NCBI GenBank assembly: GCA_029571495.1
Contig: JAKPSO010000395.1
Coordinates: 1 to 25,902, forward strand
Direction: 5' to 3'
DNA: 25,902 nt
Origin: Pseudomonadota bacterium
GTDB lineage: Bacteria; Pseudomonadota; Gammaproteobacteria; Burkholderiales; Casimicrobiaceae
The notes beneath the pieces are model-generated. The model made no database searches and was not told the origin of the DNA. It saw only the letters and a program-made list of their open reading frames with translations. Position 1 is the stretch's first letter; the number at the start of each line of letters is the position of its first letter. The position numbers were made by a program, and so were the translations under genes. Positions 1 to 6,842 of this stretch are shown one piece after another.

Positions 1-152
1 ATGAAGTGGTGGAAGAGATCGAGCGCAGTATGCTCGAATATGTCGATGGACGACCGGTTTACAAACCGCAACAGGTCTTGCAGAAAGTTGTAGACGACAA
101 CACCCTGCAAATCGCAAAACAATTCCGTCAATGGCTATCCGCGCAAGACTAG
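1..152 (+). CDS. C-terminal end of an unrecognised protein (partial)
   Basis: An open frame runs in from the left edge (first full codon at 3) and stops at a TAG at 150-152. It gives about 49 residues rich in charged, probably helical sequence, ending in QFRQWLSAQD. I do not recognise the family. It is read in the same direction as the S-subunit-like gene that follows and overlaps that gene's first possible ATG (131) by 22 bases, so the two are probably co-transcribed. By analogy with restriction loci it could be the end of a methyltransferase or helicase, but nothing in these 49 residues shows that. Confidence 0.55.
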   Translation, partial: EVVEEIERSMLEYVDGRPVYKPQQVLQKVVDDNTLQIAKQFRQWLSAQD

Positions 153-1828
153 CTGCCCCCGCCCCTGTTGATCGCGAGGCGCACGCTTCGCTATCGCCCC
201 AATGGTCGGAGTTGCCCATGCGACTGTTTCTGTCTGGTGATCGCCGGATGGAGGCAGAGTCCTATCTTTCCAGCGGCTACGGGTTGCGTCTGGCATTGCA
301 GGAACGCCCCGCTGGATGGGTGCCGTTGTCGCAACTCGCGCGAGTTTGGCAACCGCTTCGCCTCAAAGGAACGCTTGTTCCTGAAGGCGTTGGGACGCCA
401 TTTCTTGCCGCGACGCAGGTGTTTGACGTACGTCCAGTTCCGCGCAAATGGCTGGCGATTGGCAAGACCGAAAACGCTTCGGATCGGTTTTTAAAGAATG
501 GGACAATTGTTGTTACGCGTTCTGGCGCAGTCGGTCGTGCGACGCTTGCGTATGCGGCGCACGCTGATACGCTGATATCTGACGACCTACTTCGCGTTGA
601 ACCTCGCGCATCCGAGCAACGGGGGTGGATATACGCCTATCTGCGGTCACCGCAGGCACGAGCGATGATGAACAGCGCGCAGTACGGCCACATCATCAAG
701 CATCTTGAGACATCGCATCTCGACGCCTTGCCGATACCTGTTGTACGAAATGACATCGCTGCTGATTTTCAGCGGCAGGTTGAGGCGATTCTTAAATTGC
801 GCAATCGGGCGCATGAACTTACTTCGTTGGCAGAACAATCGTTTGAGCGCGCTCTCGGCAACGTAAGTATTGTTGATTGGGGAGATCAGGGTTTTGACGT
901 GAAGGCGTCCGCATTGTTCGCAAAACGCCGCAGATTTGAGGCTGCCGCACATAACCCAGGCGTTGAATCGATACGATTACATTTGGCTCAACACGGGCGA
1001 GGTTTTGTTTCAATCGGACAGGCTGGATACCAAGTCTGGGTGCCGGGACGCTACAAGCGCATACCCGCAAGTGACGGTGTCACGTATTTCGACAGCGCGG
1101 ACTTGTTGGAAATGAACCCTGATAACAATAAGAGGTTTGCAGATTGCGCATTTGGTGACGAGTTTCGCGGTCGTGTAAAGAAAGACTGGTTGTTAATGCC
1201 GTGCTCAGGGCAGGTCTACGGAATCATCGGCAGTGCCGTTCTCGCCGGTCAGGCTCTACATGATCAAGTAATTTCGAATCACGTGATTCGCATCGTTCCT
1301 GGCAAAGATGCTTCGATGCGTGTGGGTTACCTTTTGACTGCGCTGTCGCACCCAACTTTAGGTCGCCCACTCATTAAGTCTTTAGCATTTGGTTCGAGCG
1401 TCCCTGAGATTGATCCAGTTGAAATTCTTGATTTCAACGTCGTTCGCGTTGGACCGGAGAACGAAATTGCCATTGCGAATTTAGCTGAGGAGGCGGTTGA
1501 AACGCGATCTCAAGCAGACATCATTGAACAAAAAATTGCGACGGACGCTGGAATACTTGTAGACAAATTCCTCGCGGGTGATTCACAATCCTTTGTTATG
1601 ACCACGCAGCGACGCACGACAGAAGACGCGAAGGCAAACACCGCACTGTTTGAACATGCGCGTGTTCGCTTGCTACGACGCACAGGTAGCCAACCCAAGG
1701 GGTCTGTGGGAGCAATCGTCCACATTTACCGAGACTCGAACGGCTTAGAGGTGGAGATCGTCAAGCCACATGGTGTGGTCGATGTCGTGACAGTAGACGC
1801 GAAGGACGTCGAGCTGCTGAATGACTAG
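131..1828 (+). CDS. Type I restriction specificity (HsdS)-like protein with C-terminal DUF4926-like domain
   Basis: The 565-residue product has the two-half layout of HsdS. A first target-recognition-like domain (about residues 60-215) contains GTIVVTRSGAVGRATL and ends in HLDALPIPVV, followed by a helical spacer (about 215-245). A second recognition-like domain (about 270-455) contains WLLMPCSGQVYGIIGSA and ends in ILDFNVVRV, followed by another helix. HsdS proteins read DNA sequence for a methyltransferase or nuclease partner; that role is inferred here. The last 60 or so residues (KGSVGAIVHIYRDSNGLEVE, then VVTVDAKDVELL) are not part of a normal HsdS and match the pattern of the small DUF4926 family as I remember it. 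Start choice is uncertain: ATG 131 has no clear ribosome site, whereas ATG 218 (residue 30) follows GGAG at 6 bases. It overlaps the DUF6883-like gene by 8 bases. Codon use is looser than in the core genes. Confidence 0.75.
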   Translation: MAIRARLAAPAPVDREAHASLSPQWSELPMRLFLSGDRRMEAESYLSSGYGLRLALQERPAGWVPLSQLARVWQPLRLKGTLVPEGVGTPFLAATQVFDVRPVPRKWLAIGKTENASDRFLKNGTIVVTRSGAVGRATLAYAAHADTLISDDLLRVEPRASEQRGWIYAYLRSPQARAMMNSAQYGHIIKHLETSHLDALPIPVVRNDIAADFQRQVEAILKLRNRAHELTSLAEQSFERALGNVSIVDWGDQGFDVKASALFAKRRRFEAAAHNPGVESIRLHLAQHGRGFVSIGQAGYQVWVPGRYKRIPASDGVTYFDSADLLEMNPDNNKRFADCAFGDEFRGRVKKDWLLMPCSGQVYGIIGSAVLAGQALHDQVISNHVIRIVPGKDASMRVGYLLTALSHPTLGRPLIKSLAFGSSVPEIDPVEILDFNVVRVGPENEIAIANLAEEAVETRSQADIIEQKIATDAGILVDKFLAGDSQSFVMTTQRRTTEDAKANTALFEHARVRLLRRTGSQPKGSVGAIVHIYRDSNGLEVEIVKPHGVVDVVTVDAKDVELLND

Positions 1829-2171
1829 CCGCAGGAAGTACCTCCCCAAGCAGGGAATATTGCAAGTTGACGAGTCCAAAATTGTCAAATACTTGCTCAA
1901 CGACAATCACCCCGAAGGTAAAAGTAAGGCGAAGTTCTTCAACGGTCACGGATTTAAGCGCGACGCTTGGAAATCGCTTCAAGCCGCCTTAGTGGCGCAC
2001 GGCGAGAGTCGCCCGATAATCTCCACAGAGGCGAGCAGTCACGGCGTAAAGTACGTGCTTGAATGCGCTGTCGAAACGCCTGACGGACGCAATGCGTGCA
2101 TTCGTACGGTTTGGGTAACTGAAATTTCTGGAATTTTTCGACTTGTGACAGCTTATCCCAACGCAAGTTAG
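1821..2171 (+). CDS. DUF6883-like small protein
   Basis: The 116-residue product shows the pattern I associate with the DUF6883 family: an N-terminal KYLLNDNHPEGKSKAKFF block (about residues 23-40), a central W..L..AL helix, GVKYVLECAVETPDGR (about 75-90), and a C-terminal TVW...RLVTAYP block. The conserved TVW and TAYP ends resemble small RNase-like or toxin folds, but no activity is established and I do not claim one. Its start lies 8 bases inside the upstream S-like gene, which implies translational coupling. The upstream protein ends in a DUF4926-like domain. To my recollection, DUF4926 and DUF6883 genes are often neighbours, so the pair may be an immunity or antitoxin domain with its partner. 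Identification is from memory of the family pattern, not a search. Confidence 0.65.
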   Translation: MTSRRKYLPKQGILQVDESKIVKYLLNDNHPEGKSKAKFFNGHGFKRDAWKSLQAALVAHGESRPIISTEASSHGVKYVLECAVETPDGRNACIRTVWVTEISGIFRLVTAYPNAS

Positions 2172-2181
2172 ATTTTGTGTT

Positions 2182-2233
2182 CAACACCACGCGTGGCTTC
2201 GATGTGAAAAGCCATAAAACCAAAACGGTGTTG
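2182..2233. repeat. Nested inverted repeats after the accessory module
   Basis: CAACACC (2182-2188) pairs with GGTGTTG (2227-2233), and inside it TGGCTT (2194-2199) pairs with AAGCCA (2209-2214). The structure begins 10 bases after the stop of the DUF6883-like gene. It lacks a T-run, so it is not a standard intrinsic terminator. It could be a transcript-end structure or the boundary of the accessory segment. The rest of 2172-2383 shows nothing else clear. Confidence 0.4.
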
Positions 2234-2370
2234 TCCAACCTTTGCGCCGCGACGCCCGTGTTTCAAATCGAGCGGCAATAACCCTGCATCGTTTTCGGCG
2301 CATTGCATGTCACAATCTGACCGTTCAACGAAACTTAGCACCAACGGATACGGCCACCTGGCCAATGTAC

Positions 2371-2376
2371 AAGGAG
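2371..2376 (+). promoter_or_regulatory. Ribosome binding site of sodC-like gene
   Basis: AAGGAG lies 7 bases before the ATG at 2384. It decides the start in favour of that ATG over the in-frame TTG at 2378, which falls too close to the site. Confidence 0.75.
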
Positions 2377-2383
2377 ATTGCAC

Positions 2384-2953
2384 ATGAAATACAGCAAGCG
2401 ACATTTGATGTTGATTGGCGTCGCCGTTGCGGCAACGCTTATCGCGGGCTGCCAGAGCATGATGGATGAGCGAAAGCCCGTCGTTGCGATCGCCGAGATG
2501 CGGCCGACGACTTCTGCTGCGGCCGCGAAGTTGGAGCCCACAGGGCAAGTGCGTTTCACGCAAATTGGCGCGAGCAAAGTGCTTGTCGAAGCGAGCATCG
2601 CAGGGCTTAAGCCGCACTCTGAACACGGCTTTCATGTCCACGCCGTGCCGGATTGTTCGGGCGATGGCACGAAGACCGGCGGGCATTTCAACCCGGACGG
2701 CCACCCTCATGGCGACCCAGGCCACGTTTTGCGGCACGCCGGTGCGATGTTTAACCTGAAGACGGACGCCAACGGCGTCGGTACCACGCGGCAAGAAGTG
2801 GACACGATCACGCTTGGCGGCGGCAAATACAGCATCGTCGGTATGCCGCTCATCACGCACCGCGACCCTGACGACTATGTATCGCAGCCACTCGGCAACG
2901 CAGGTCCACGCGTCAGCTGCGGCATCATCACGCTGCAAACCGCTCCGAAATAG
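2384..2953 (+). CDS. sodC: Cu,Zn superoxide dismutase-like lipoprotein (SodC family)
   Basis: SodC enzymes dismute superoxide in the periplasm using a copper-zinc pair. The 189-residue product begins with a lipoprotein signal ending LIAGC (Cys23), so it is probably anchored to a membrane outside the cytoplasm. Copper ligands are present: His84 and His86 in HGFHVH, bridging His101 in GGHFNP, and His159. Zinc ligands His109 and His118 are present, as are the disulfide cysteines Cys91 and Cys179 and the active-site Arg176 in GPRVSCG. The fourth zinc ligand, normally Asp in H-x-G-D, is Ala121 here (HAGAMFNL; codon gcg at 2744-2746), so zinc binding may be weakened. The gene stands alone, with an intrinsic terminator 20 bases downstream. 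Confidence 0.9.
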   Translation: MKYSKRHLMLIGVAVAATLIAGCQSMMDERKPVVAIAEMRPTTSAAAAKLEPTGQVRFTQIGASKVLVEASIAGLKPHSEHGFHVHAVPDCSGDGTKTGGHFNPDGHPHGDPGHVLRHAGAMFNLKTDANGVGTTRQEVDTITLGGGKYSIVGMPLITHRDPDDYVSQPLGNAGPRVSCGIITLQTAPK

Positions 2954-2969
2954 GCGCACTCACGCAGAG

Positions 2970-2999
2970 AAAAAAGCCGCGCAGTGCGCGGCTTTTTTG
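2970..2999. terminator. Bidirectional intrinsic terminator
   Basis: The stem GCCGCGC (2976-2982) / GCGCGGC (2986-2992) has a 3-base loop. It is preceded by an A-run and followed by a T-run, so it can end transcription both from sodC (plus) and from the flavodoxin-like gene (minus), which converge here. Confidence 0.9.
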
Positions 3000-3016
3000 T
3001 TTCGCATTCCGCGCAA

Positions 3017-3580
3017 TTATTTGGTGAGTTTTGCCGCTAGAGCCGCAACGCGCGCGCCCAACGCTTCCGCTGTTTTGAAGTCGCTATCGGGGATGCCTTC
3101 GACGCCTTGGTCGGCGTTGGCTTGAACCATCACGCCAGTGGCCGAGCCCAAGCGATTGAGATCGTCCTTCGATCCCTTGCTGCTGTTATTGCCGCCCATC
3201 ATGCCGGTGCCGATCCACACCATTCCGTGTTGCATCGCGAACGTCACAAATTGCTGCAGCGTCGACAGCTTGTCGCCGGATTGGTTTGAGGACACGGTGA
3301 AGGCCGCGCCGATCTTGTCTTTCCAGCCCTGTGTAAACCACACTTTCGAACTGGCATCCATAAACGTCTTCATAGGCGCTGAGGCCGAACCCATGTACGT
3401 TGGTGCGCCGAAGATGATGGCGTCGGCCTTAGCGAGCGTCTCCCATTGCCCCTCAATGTCGATGACGCTGATGAGGTGCGTGGTCGTGCCCGCAACGCTT
3501 GCGGCGCCTTTGGTAACCGCTTCAGCGACGGCTTTGGTGTGGCCGTAGCCGGAGTGGTAGACGATTGCGACTGATGACAT
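3017..3580 (-). CDS. Flavodoxin-fold NAD(P)H-dependent FMN reductase (WrbA-like)
   Basis: The 187-residue product starts with a beta strand and the FMN phosphate loop (VAIVYHSGYGHTKAVAE, residues 4-20). It continues with IIFGAPTYMGSASAPMKTF (about 54-72), the flavin-binding loop of the WrbA/flavodoxin family, and a later KIGAAFTVSSNQSG block. WrbA-type proteins are two-electron quinone reductases that avoid semiquinone formation. This protein is shorter and more diverged than typical WrbA, so the exact substrate is open. AGGAAA lies a few bases before its ATG. It follows the pirin gene by 63 bases on the same strand and is probably in the same operon, suggesting a shared quinone or electrophile response. 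Confidence 0.85.
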   Translation of the reverse strand: MSSVAIVYHSGYGHTKAVAEAVTKGAASVAGTTTHLISVIDIEGQWETLAKADAIIFGAPTYMGSASAPMKTFMDASSKVWFTQGWKDKIGAAFTVSSNQSGDKLSTLQQFVTFAMQHGMVWIGTGMMGGNNSSKGSKDDLNRLGSATGVMVQANADQGVEGIPDSDFKTAEALGARVAALAAKLTK

Positions 3581-3643
3581 GTTGTGTTTCCTAGTGAGTA
3601 AAGTGACGAGTGGGTACGGCGAGCCGCACGTTGTGAAATTGAA

Positions 3644-4351
3644 TTACTGAAGCGGCGCTAGATCGAAGAGCAACACTTCGGCCTGTTCGCCGCCATCGAG
3701 ACGAACCGTCGTTTCGTCGTCGATCTTTGCCGCGTCGCCCGCGGTGAGCGCGACACCGTTCACATGCACCGCACCACGTGCTACGTGAACATAAGCGATA
3801 CGCCCCGCCGCAAGCGTGTGCGCGTCTGATTCGTGGCCGTCAAACAAACCCGCAAACAGCCGCGCGTCTTGTTGAATCGTGACCGAGCCTTCCGCGCCAT
3901 CCGGCGACGCAACGAGGCGCAGTTTGCCGCGCTTTTCTGTGTCGGCAAACGTCTTTTGTTCGTAGGATGCTGCGCCGCCCGTTCGATCTGGAATGATCCA
4001 GATTTGCAGCAGATGAGTGCGTCGATCGGCGTTCGGGTTGAACTCGCTGTGCATGATGCCTCGGCCCGCGCTCATGCGCTGCACTTCGCCGGGCACGATG
4101 TTGCCAGCGTTGCCCAGCGAATCCTTGTGCGCGACCGCGCCTTCGAGCACATAGGTCACGATTTCCATGTCCTTGTGGCCATGCATACCGAAGCCTTGGC
4201 CCGGCGCGATGTAATCGTCGTTGATCACCCGAAGCGGCCCAAAGTGAATGTGTTTCGGATCGTGATATTCAGCAAATGAGAAGCTGAATCGGCTCTGCAA
4301 CCAGCCATGGTCTGCTTTGCCGCGATCGTCAGATTTTCTTAGCGTCAACAT
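3644..4351 (-). CDS. Pirin family protein (YhaK/YhhW-like bicupin)
   Basis: Pirins are bicupin metalloproteins; some bacterial members act as quercetin 2,3-dioxygenases. The 235-residue product matches the family length. Early residues resemble E. coli YhaK (ADHGWLQSRFSFSF, DPKHIHFGPLRV). The N-terminal cupin metal site is present as HGHKDMEIVTYVLEG (about residues 57-72), with the later AGRGIMHSEFN. Its ATG follows AAGGAG (complement of 4356-4361) at normal spacing. It is divergent from a YhaJ-like LysR regulator, the same pairing as yhaJ-yhaK in E. coli, and precedes the flavodoxin-like gene. Substrate is not predictable from the sequence. Confidence 0.9.
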   Translation of the reverse strand: MLTLRKSDDRGKADHGWLQSRFSFSFAEYHDPKHIHFGPLRVINDDYIAPGQGFGMHGHKDMEIVTYVLEGAVAHKDSLGNAGNIVPGEVQRMSAGRGIMHSEFNPNADRRTHLLQIWIIPDRTGGAASYEQKTFADTEKRGKLRLVASPDGAEGSVTIQQDARLFAGLFDGHESDAHTLAAGRIAYVHVARGAVHVNGVALTAGDAAKIDDETTVRLDGGEQAEVLLFDLAPLQ

Positions 4352-4401
4352 AACAACGCTCCTTTCTCAATGTCCGAAGTATGGCGGCGGCCGCCCGCAC
4401 A

Positions 4402-4445
4402 AACAAGTTTGCTGAATTGATGCACTTGTTCAACAATATCGAACA
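4402..4445. promoter_or_regulatory. Overlapping inverted repeats, candidate LysR operator
   Basis: AACAAGT (4402-4408) and ACTTGTT (4424-4430) form one inverted repeat. TGTTC (4427-4431) and GAACA (4441-4445) form a second, which overlaps the first and runs into the ATG of the LysR gene. Paired, partly symmetrical sites between a LysR gene and its divergent target are typical of this regulator family. The position over the start codon would suit autorepression. This is inference from symmetry only. Confidence 0.45.
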
Positions 4446-5338
4446 TGTTGAAACTTACTCTTGAGTCGCTCGAAATCCTCGATGCAATCGCCCGCCTCGG
4501 TAGTTTTGGGCGAGCCGCAGAAGAGCTTGATCGCGTGCCCTCAGCTATCACCTACGCGGTGCGCAAACTGGAGGCGGACCTCGACACCCTGATATTTGAT
4601 CGGCGCGGCTATCGGGCGGAGCTGACGCCCGTGGGAAAAGTGTTGTTGGAGCAAGGCCGTGAACTTTTGGCGCAGGCCGATGCGTTGCAATCAAAGATCG
4701 CGCAAACGGCAACGGGATGGGAGTTAGAGCTCAGCATCGTGCTCGACGCGATCTTGCCGTGGCGGTGGTTGCAGCCACACGTAGCCGCGTATTTCAAAGA
4801 CACTTGTTCAGCAAAATTGCGCATCAACGAAGAGACGCTTGCGGGAACGTGGGACGCGCTGCTTGATGGTCGCGCCGATCTTGTGATTGGTGCCAGTAGC
4901 GACGCGCCCGGCGGCATGGGCATCAGCACACAGCCGCTGTTCGACCTCGAGTTTGACTATTGCGTTTCGCCGAAACACGCGCTCGCCAAGGCCACAGAGC
5001 CGCTCAGCAACGCGCTGTTGCAGCAGCATCGCGCGGTGGCGGTCGGCGACAGTGCACGCCATTTGCCGCTTCGAACAAGCGGGTTGCTGTCGGGGCAGGA
5101 CATTCTCGTCGTGCCATCATTGGAGGCGAAAGTTGAAGCGCAGCTGGCCGGACTCGGCGCTGGTTATCTCGCACGCTGGTACGCCGCACCCCACCTGCGC
5201 GACAAAACGCTGATCGCCAAGCGCGTCGAGGAACGACGACCGAAGGCGCACCTTGTCATCGCCTGGAAGAGCAGCAATCACGGCCGCGCACTGCAATGGT
5301 GGCGCGAGCGCTTGCGCGACGCGAAACCGCCGAAATGA
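4445..5338 (+). CDS. LysR-family transcriptional regulator (YhaJ-like)
   Basis: The 297-residue product has the N-terminal LysR winged helix-turn-helix (about residues 3-62: LESLEILDAIARLGSFGRAA, then AITYAVRKLEADL and LIFDRRGYRAELTPVG). A periplasmic-binding-protein-like effector domain follows. The helix-turn-helix and the early effector domain (TLAGTWDALLDGRADLVIGA) resemble E. coli YhaJ, a regulator that responds to aromatic compounds such as dinitrotoluene products. It is divergent from a YhaK-like pirin, so the probable target is the pirin-flavodoxin operon. No Shine-Dalgarno sequence is visible; the ATG is kept because the helix-turn-helix starts immediately after it. Overlapping inverted repeats adjoin the start. 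The effector is unknown. Confidence 0.9.
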   Translation: MLKLTLESLEILDAIARLGSFGRAAEELDRVPSAITYAVRKLEADLDTLIFDRRGYRAELTPVGKVLLEQGRELLAQADALQSKIAQTATGWELELSIVLDAILPWRWLQPHVAAYFKDTCSAKLRINEETLAGTWDALLDGRADLVIGASSDAPGGMGISTQPLFDLEFDYCVSPKHALAKATEPLSNALLQQHRAVAVGDSARHLPLRTSGLLSGQDILVVPSLEAKVEAQLAGLGAGYLARWYAAPHLRDKTLIAKRVEERRPKAHLVIAWKSSNHGRALQWWRERLRDAKPPK

Positions 5339-5413
5339 CAACGTTGCTCGCACAAACACTTCGGCACCAACAGTGTCAAAATTAGCCCGTTAAGTCCATT
5401 GACTGGAGGCCGC

Positions 5414-6679
5414 GTGCGCCGTCTATTTGCTCCGCTTGTTTTGTCCCTCTCCGTCGCTGGTTGTGCCACGCAGAGCCCGGCACCAGTGCCCGCCGCCGTC
5501 GCGCCGAACGCCACGGGCGTCTCGCTTCGTTTCATCGGCGAGGCCACGCTGCCGCACCGTATGCAATTCGGTGGCACCACGGTCGGCGGCATTTCGGGCA
5601 TCGACTACGACGCGGCGCGCAATATTTATTACCTGCTGGCGGATGACCGCTCGGACATCAACGCTGCGCGCCTATACACCGCGAAAATCAACGTCTCCGC
5701 GACTGAACTCAAAACTCCAGAAATCACGTCTGTCGTGCAAATGAAGCGCCCAGACGGCAGTACTTACGGCGGTAAGGCGCAGGGTGCGAAGGATATTCCG
5801 GACCCGGAAGCGATTCGCTATCGCAGCGACACCGACACGCTCTTATGGACCAGCGAGGGTGACAAAAAGCTCGGCCTCGATCCCGTTGTGCGTGAGATCA
5901 AACTGGACGGCACTTTTATCCGCGAACTGCCGACGCTGCCGATGTTCAAGATGAAGACGGGCGACGCGGGCCCGCGCGACAACCTGACCTTCGAGGGCAT
6001 GACGCTGACGCCCGACAACAAAGCGATTTGGGTGTCGATGGAAGCCGCGCTCTACGAAGACGGCCAAGAGCCAAGCCTCGACGCGGCGGGCGGCCCGGCG
6101 CGCTTCACGCTGTACCACGCACACTCCGGCAATCCGATTCGGCAAATCGCCTACATCCCGGACGCTATTCCGCATCGTCCGACGCCCGCGAATGGGTTTG
6201 CCGACAACGGCGTTCCGGAAATTTTGATGCTCGACCAATTCCGCATGTTGGTGCTTGAGCGCGCTTACGTCGCGGGCCCCGGCAATTCCCTGCGCGTGTA
6301 TTTGATCGACACGCGCGACGGCAGCGATGTGCTCAACGTGCCCGTGCTGCGCGACGGTGAATACACGGCCGTGAGCAAGCGCCTAATTATCAATTTCGAC
6401 AGCCTTAAGCCCGGCGTCAAGAAGCTCGACAACACCGAAGCGATGACGTTCGGCCCGACGCTGCCCAACGGCAATCGCACGCTCCTGTTCGCAAGCGACG
6501 ACAATTTCAGCGCGAAGCAAATCACCCAGTTCCTCGCGTTCGAAGTGATCGAACCGAAACCGCTCGCGTCCTACGTCATCGAGCAACCGCCGACCTGGTG
6601 GCCCTACCCGTACTACGGCTACCGCCCGTGGATTCCGCGCTATCGCCCCACGCCACCGCCGCGTCCTCTGCCGAAGTGA
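5414..6679 (+). CDS. Phytase-like (esterase-like activity) lipoprotein
   Basis: The product (about 421 residues) has a lipoprotein signal, MRRLFAPLVLSLSVAGC, with the lipobox Cys at residue 17. The body fits the phytase-like/esterase-like beta-propeller family: GGISGIDYDAARNIYYLLAD near the start, IPDPEAIRY, FEGMTLTPDNKAIWVSME in the middle, and LDNTEAMTFGP near the end. Members are extracytoplasmic and of uncertain substrate; some are annotated as glycerophosphodiester phosphodiesterase-like. The tail (last 30 residues) is rich in Pro, Tyr, Trp and Arg (PYPYYGYRPW, TPPPRPLPK), likely disordered. GTG 5414 is chosen because GGAGG lies 4 bases before it and the signal peptide begins there; an in-frame TTG at 5399 is the alternative. 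It appears monocistronic. Confidence 0.82.
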   Translation: MRRLFAPLVLSLSVAGCATQSPAPVPAAVAPNATGVSLRFIGEATLPHRMQFGGTTVGGISGIDYDAARNIYYLLADDRSDINAARLYTAKINVSATELKTPEITSVVQMKRPDGSTYGGKAQGAKDIPDPEAIRYRSDTDTLLWTSEGDKKLGLDPVVREIKLDGTFIRELPTLPMFKMKTGDAGPRDNLTFEGMTLTPDNKAIWVSMEAALYEDGQEPSLDAAGGPARFTLYHAHSGNPIRQIAYIPDAIPHRPTPANGFADNGVPEILMLDQFRMLVLERAYVAGPGNSLRVYLIDTRDGSDVLNVPVLRDGEYTAVSKRLIINFDSLKPGVKKLDNTEAMTFGPTLPNGNRTLLFASDDNFSAKQITQFLAFEVIEPKPLASYVIEQPPTWWPYPYYGYRPWIPRYRPTPPPRPLPK

Positions 6680-6715
6680 TGGTTGATATAACTTTTTTGT
6701 GCTAATGGCCATCTT

Positions 6716-6738
6716 ACGGCCGTTATGGCCGCTTTTTC
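6716..6738 (+). terminator. Weak intrinsic terminator after the phytase-like gene
   Basis: CGGCC (6717-6721) pairs with GGCCG (6727-6731) across a 5-base loop, followed by C and five T. The stem is short. The remaining bases to 6842 contain another T-less hairpin (6768-6794: GCTAAC/GTTAGC plus ACC/GGT) but no gene. Confidence 0.45.
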
Positions 6739-6842
6739 TCGTTTGTTGACTAGGCGAATTTTGCGACGCTAACGACCAGCCATCGGTGGTTAGCAACATA
6801 AAGCTGTATCCGAGCGATCCTTCGGGCGATCGCAATTCGACG

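Noticed and set aside
2168..2959. 263-codon minus-strand open frame
   Set aside because: It is antisense to sodC and crosses its promoter region; the sodC frame has clear ligands and a lipobox.
6768..6794. Hairpin between the phytase-like gene and dadA as a terminator
   Set aside because: The stem (GCTAAC/GTTAGC with ACC/GGT) has no T-run on either strand.
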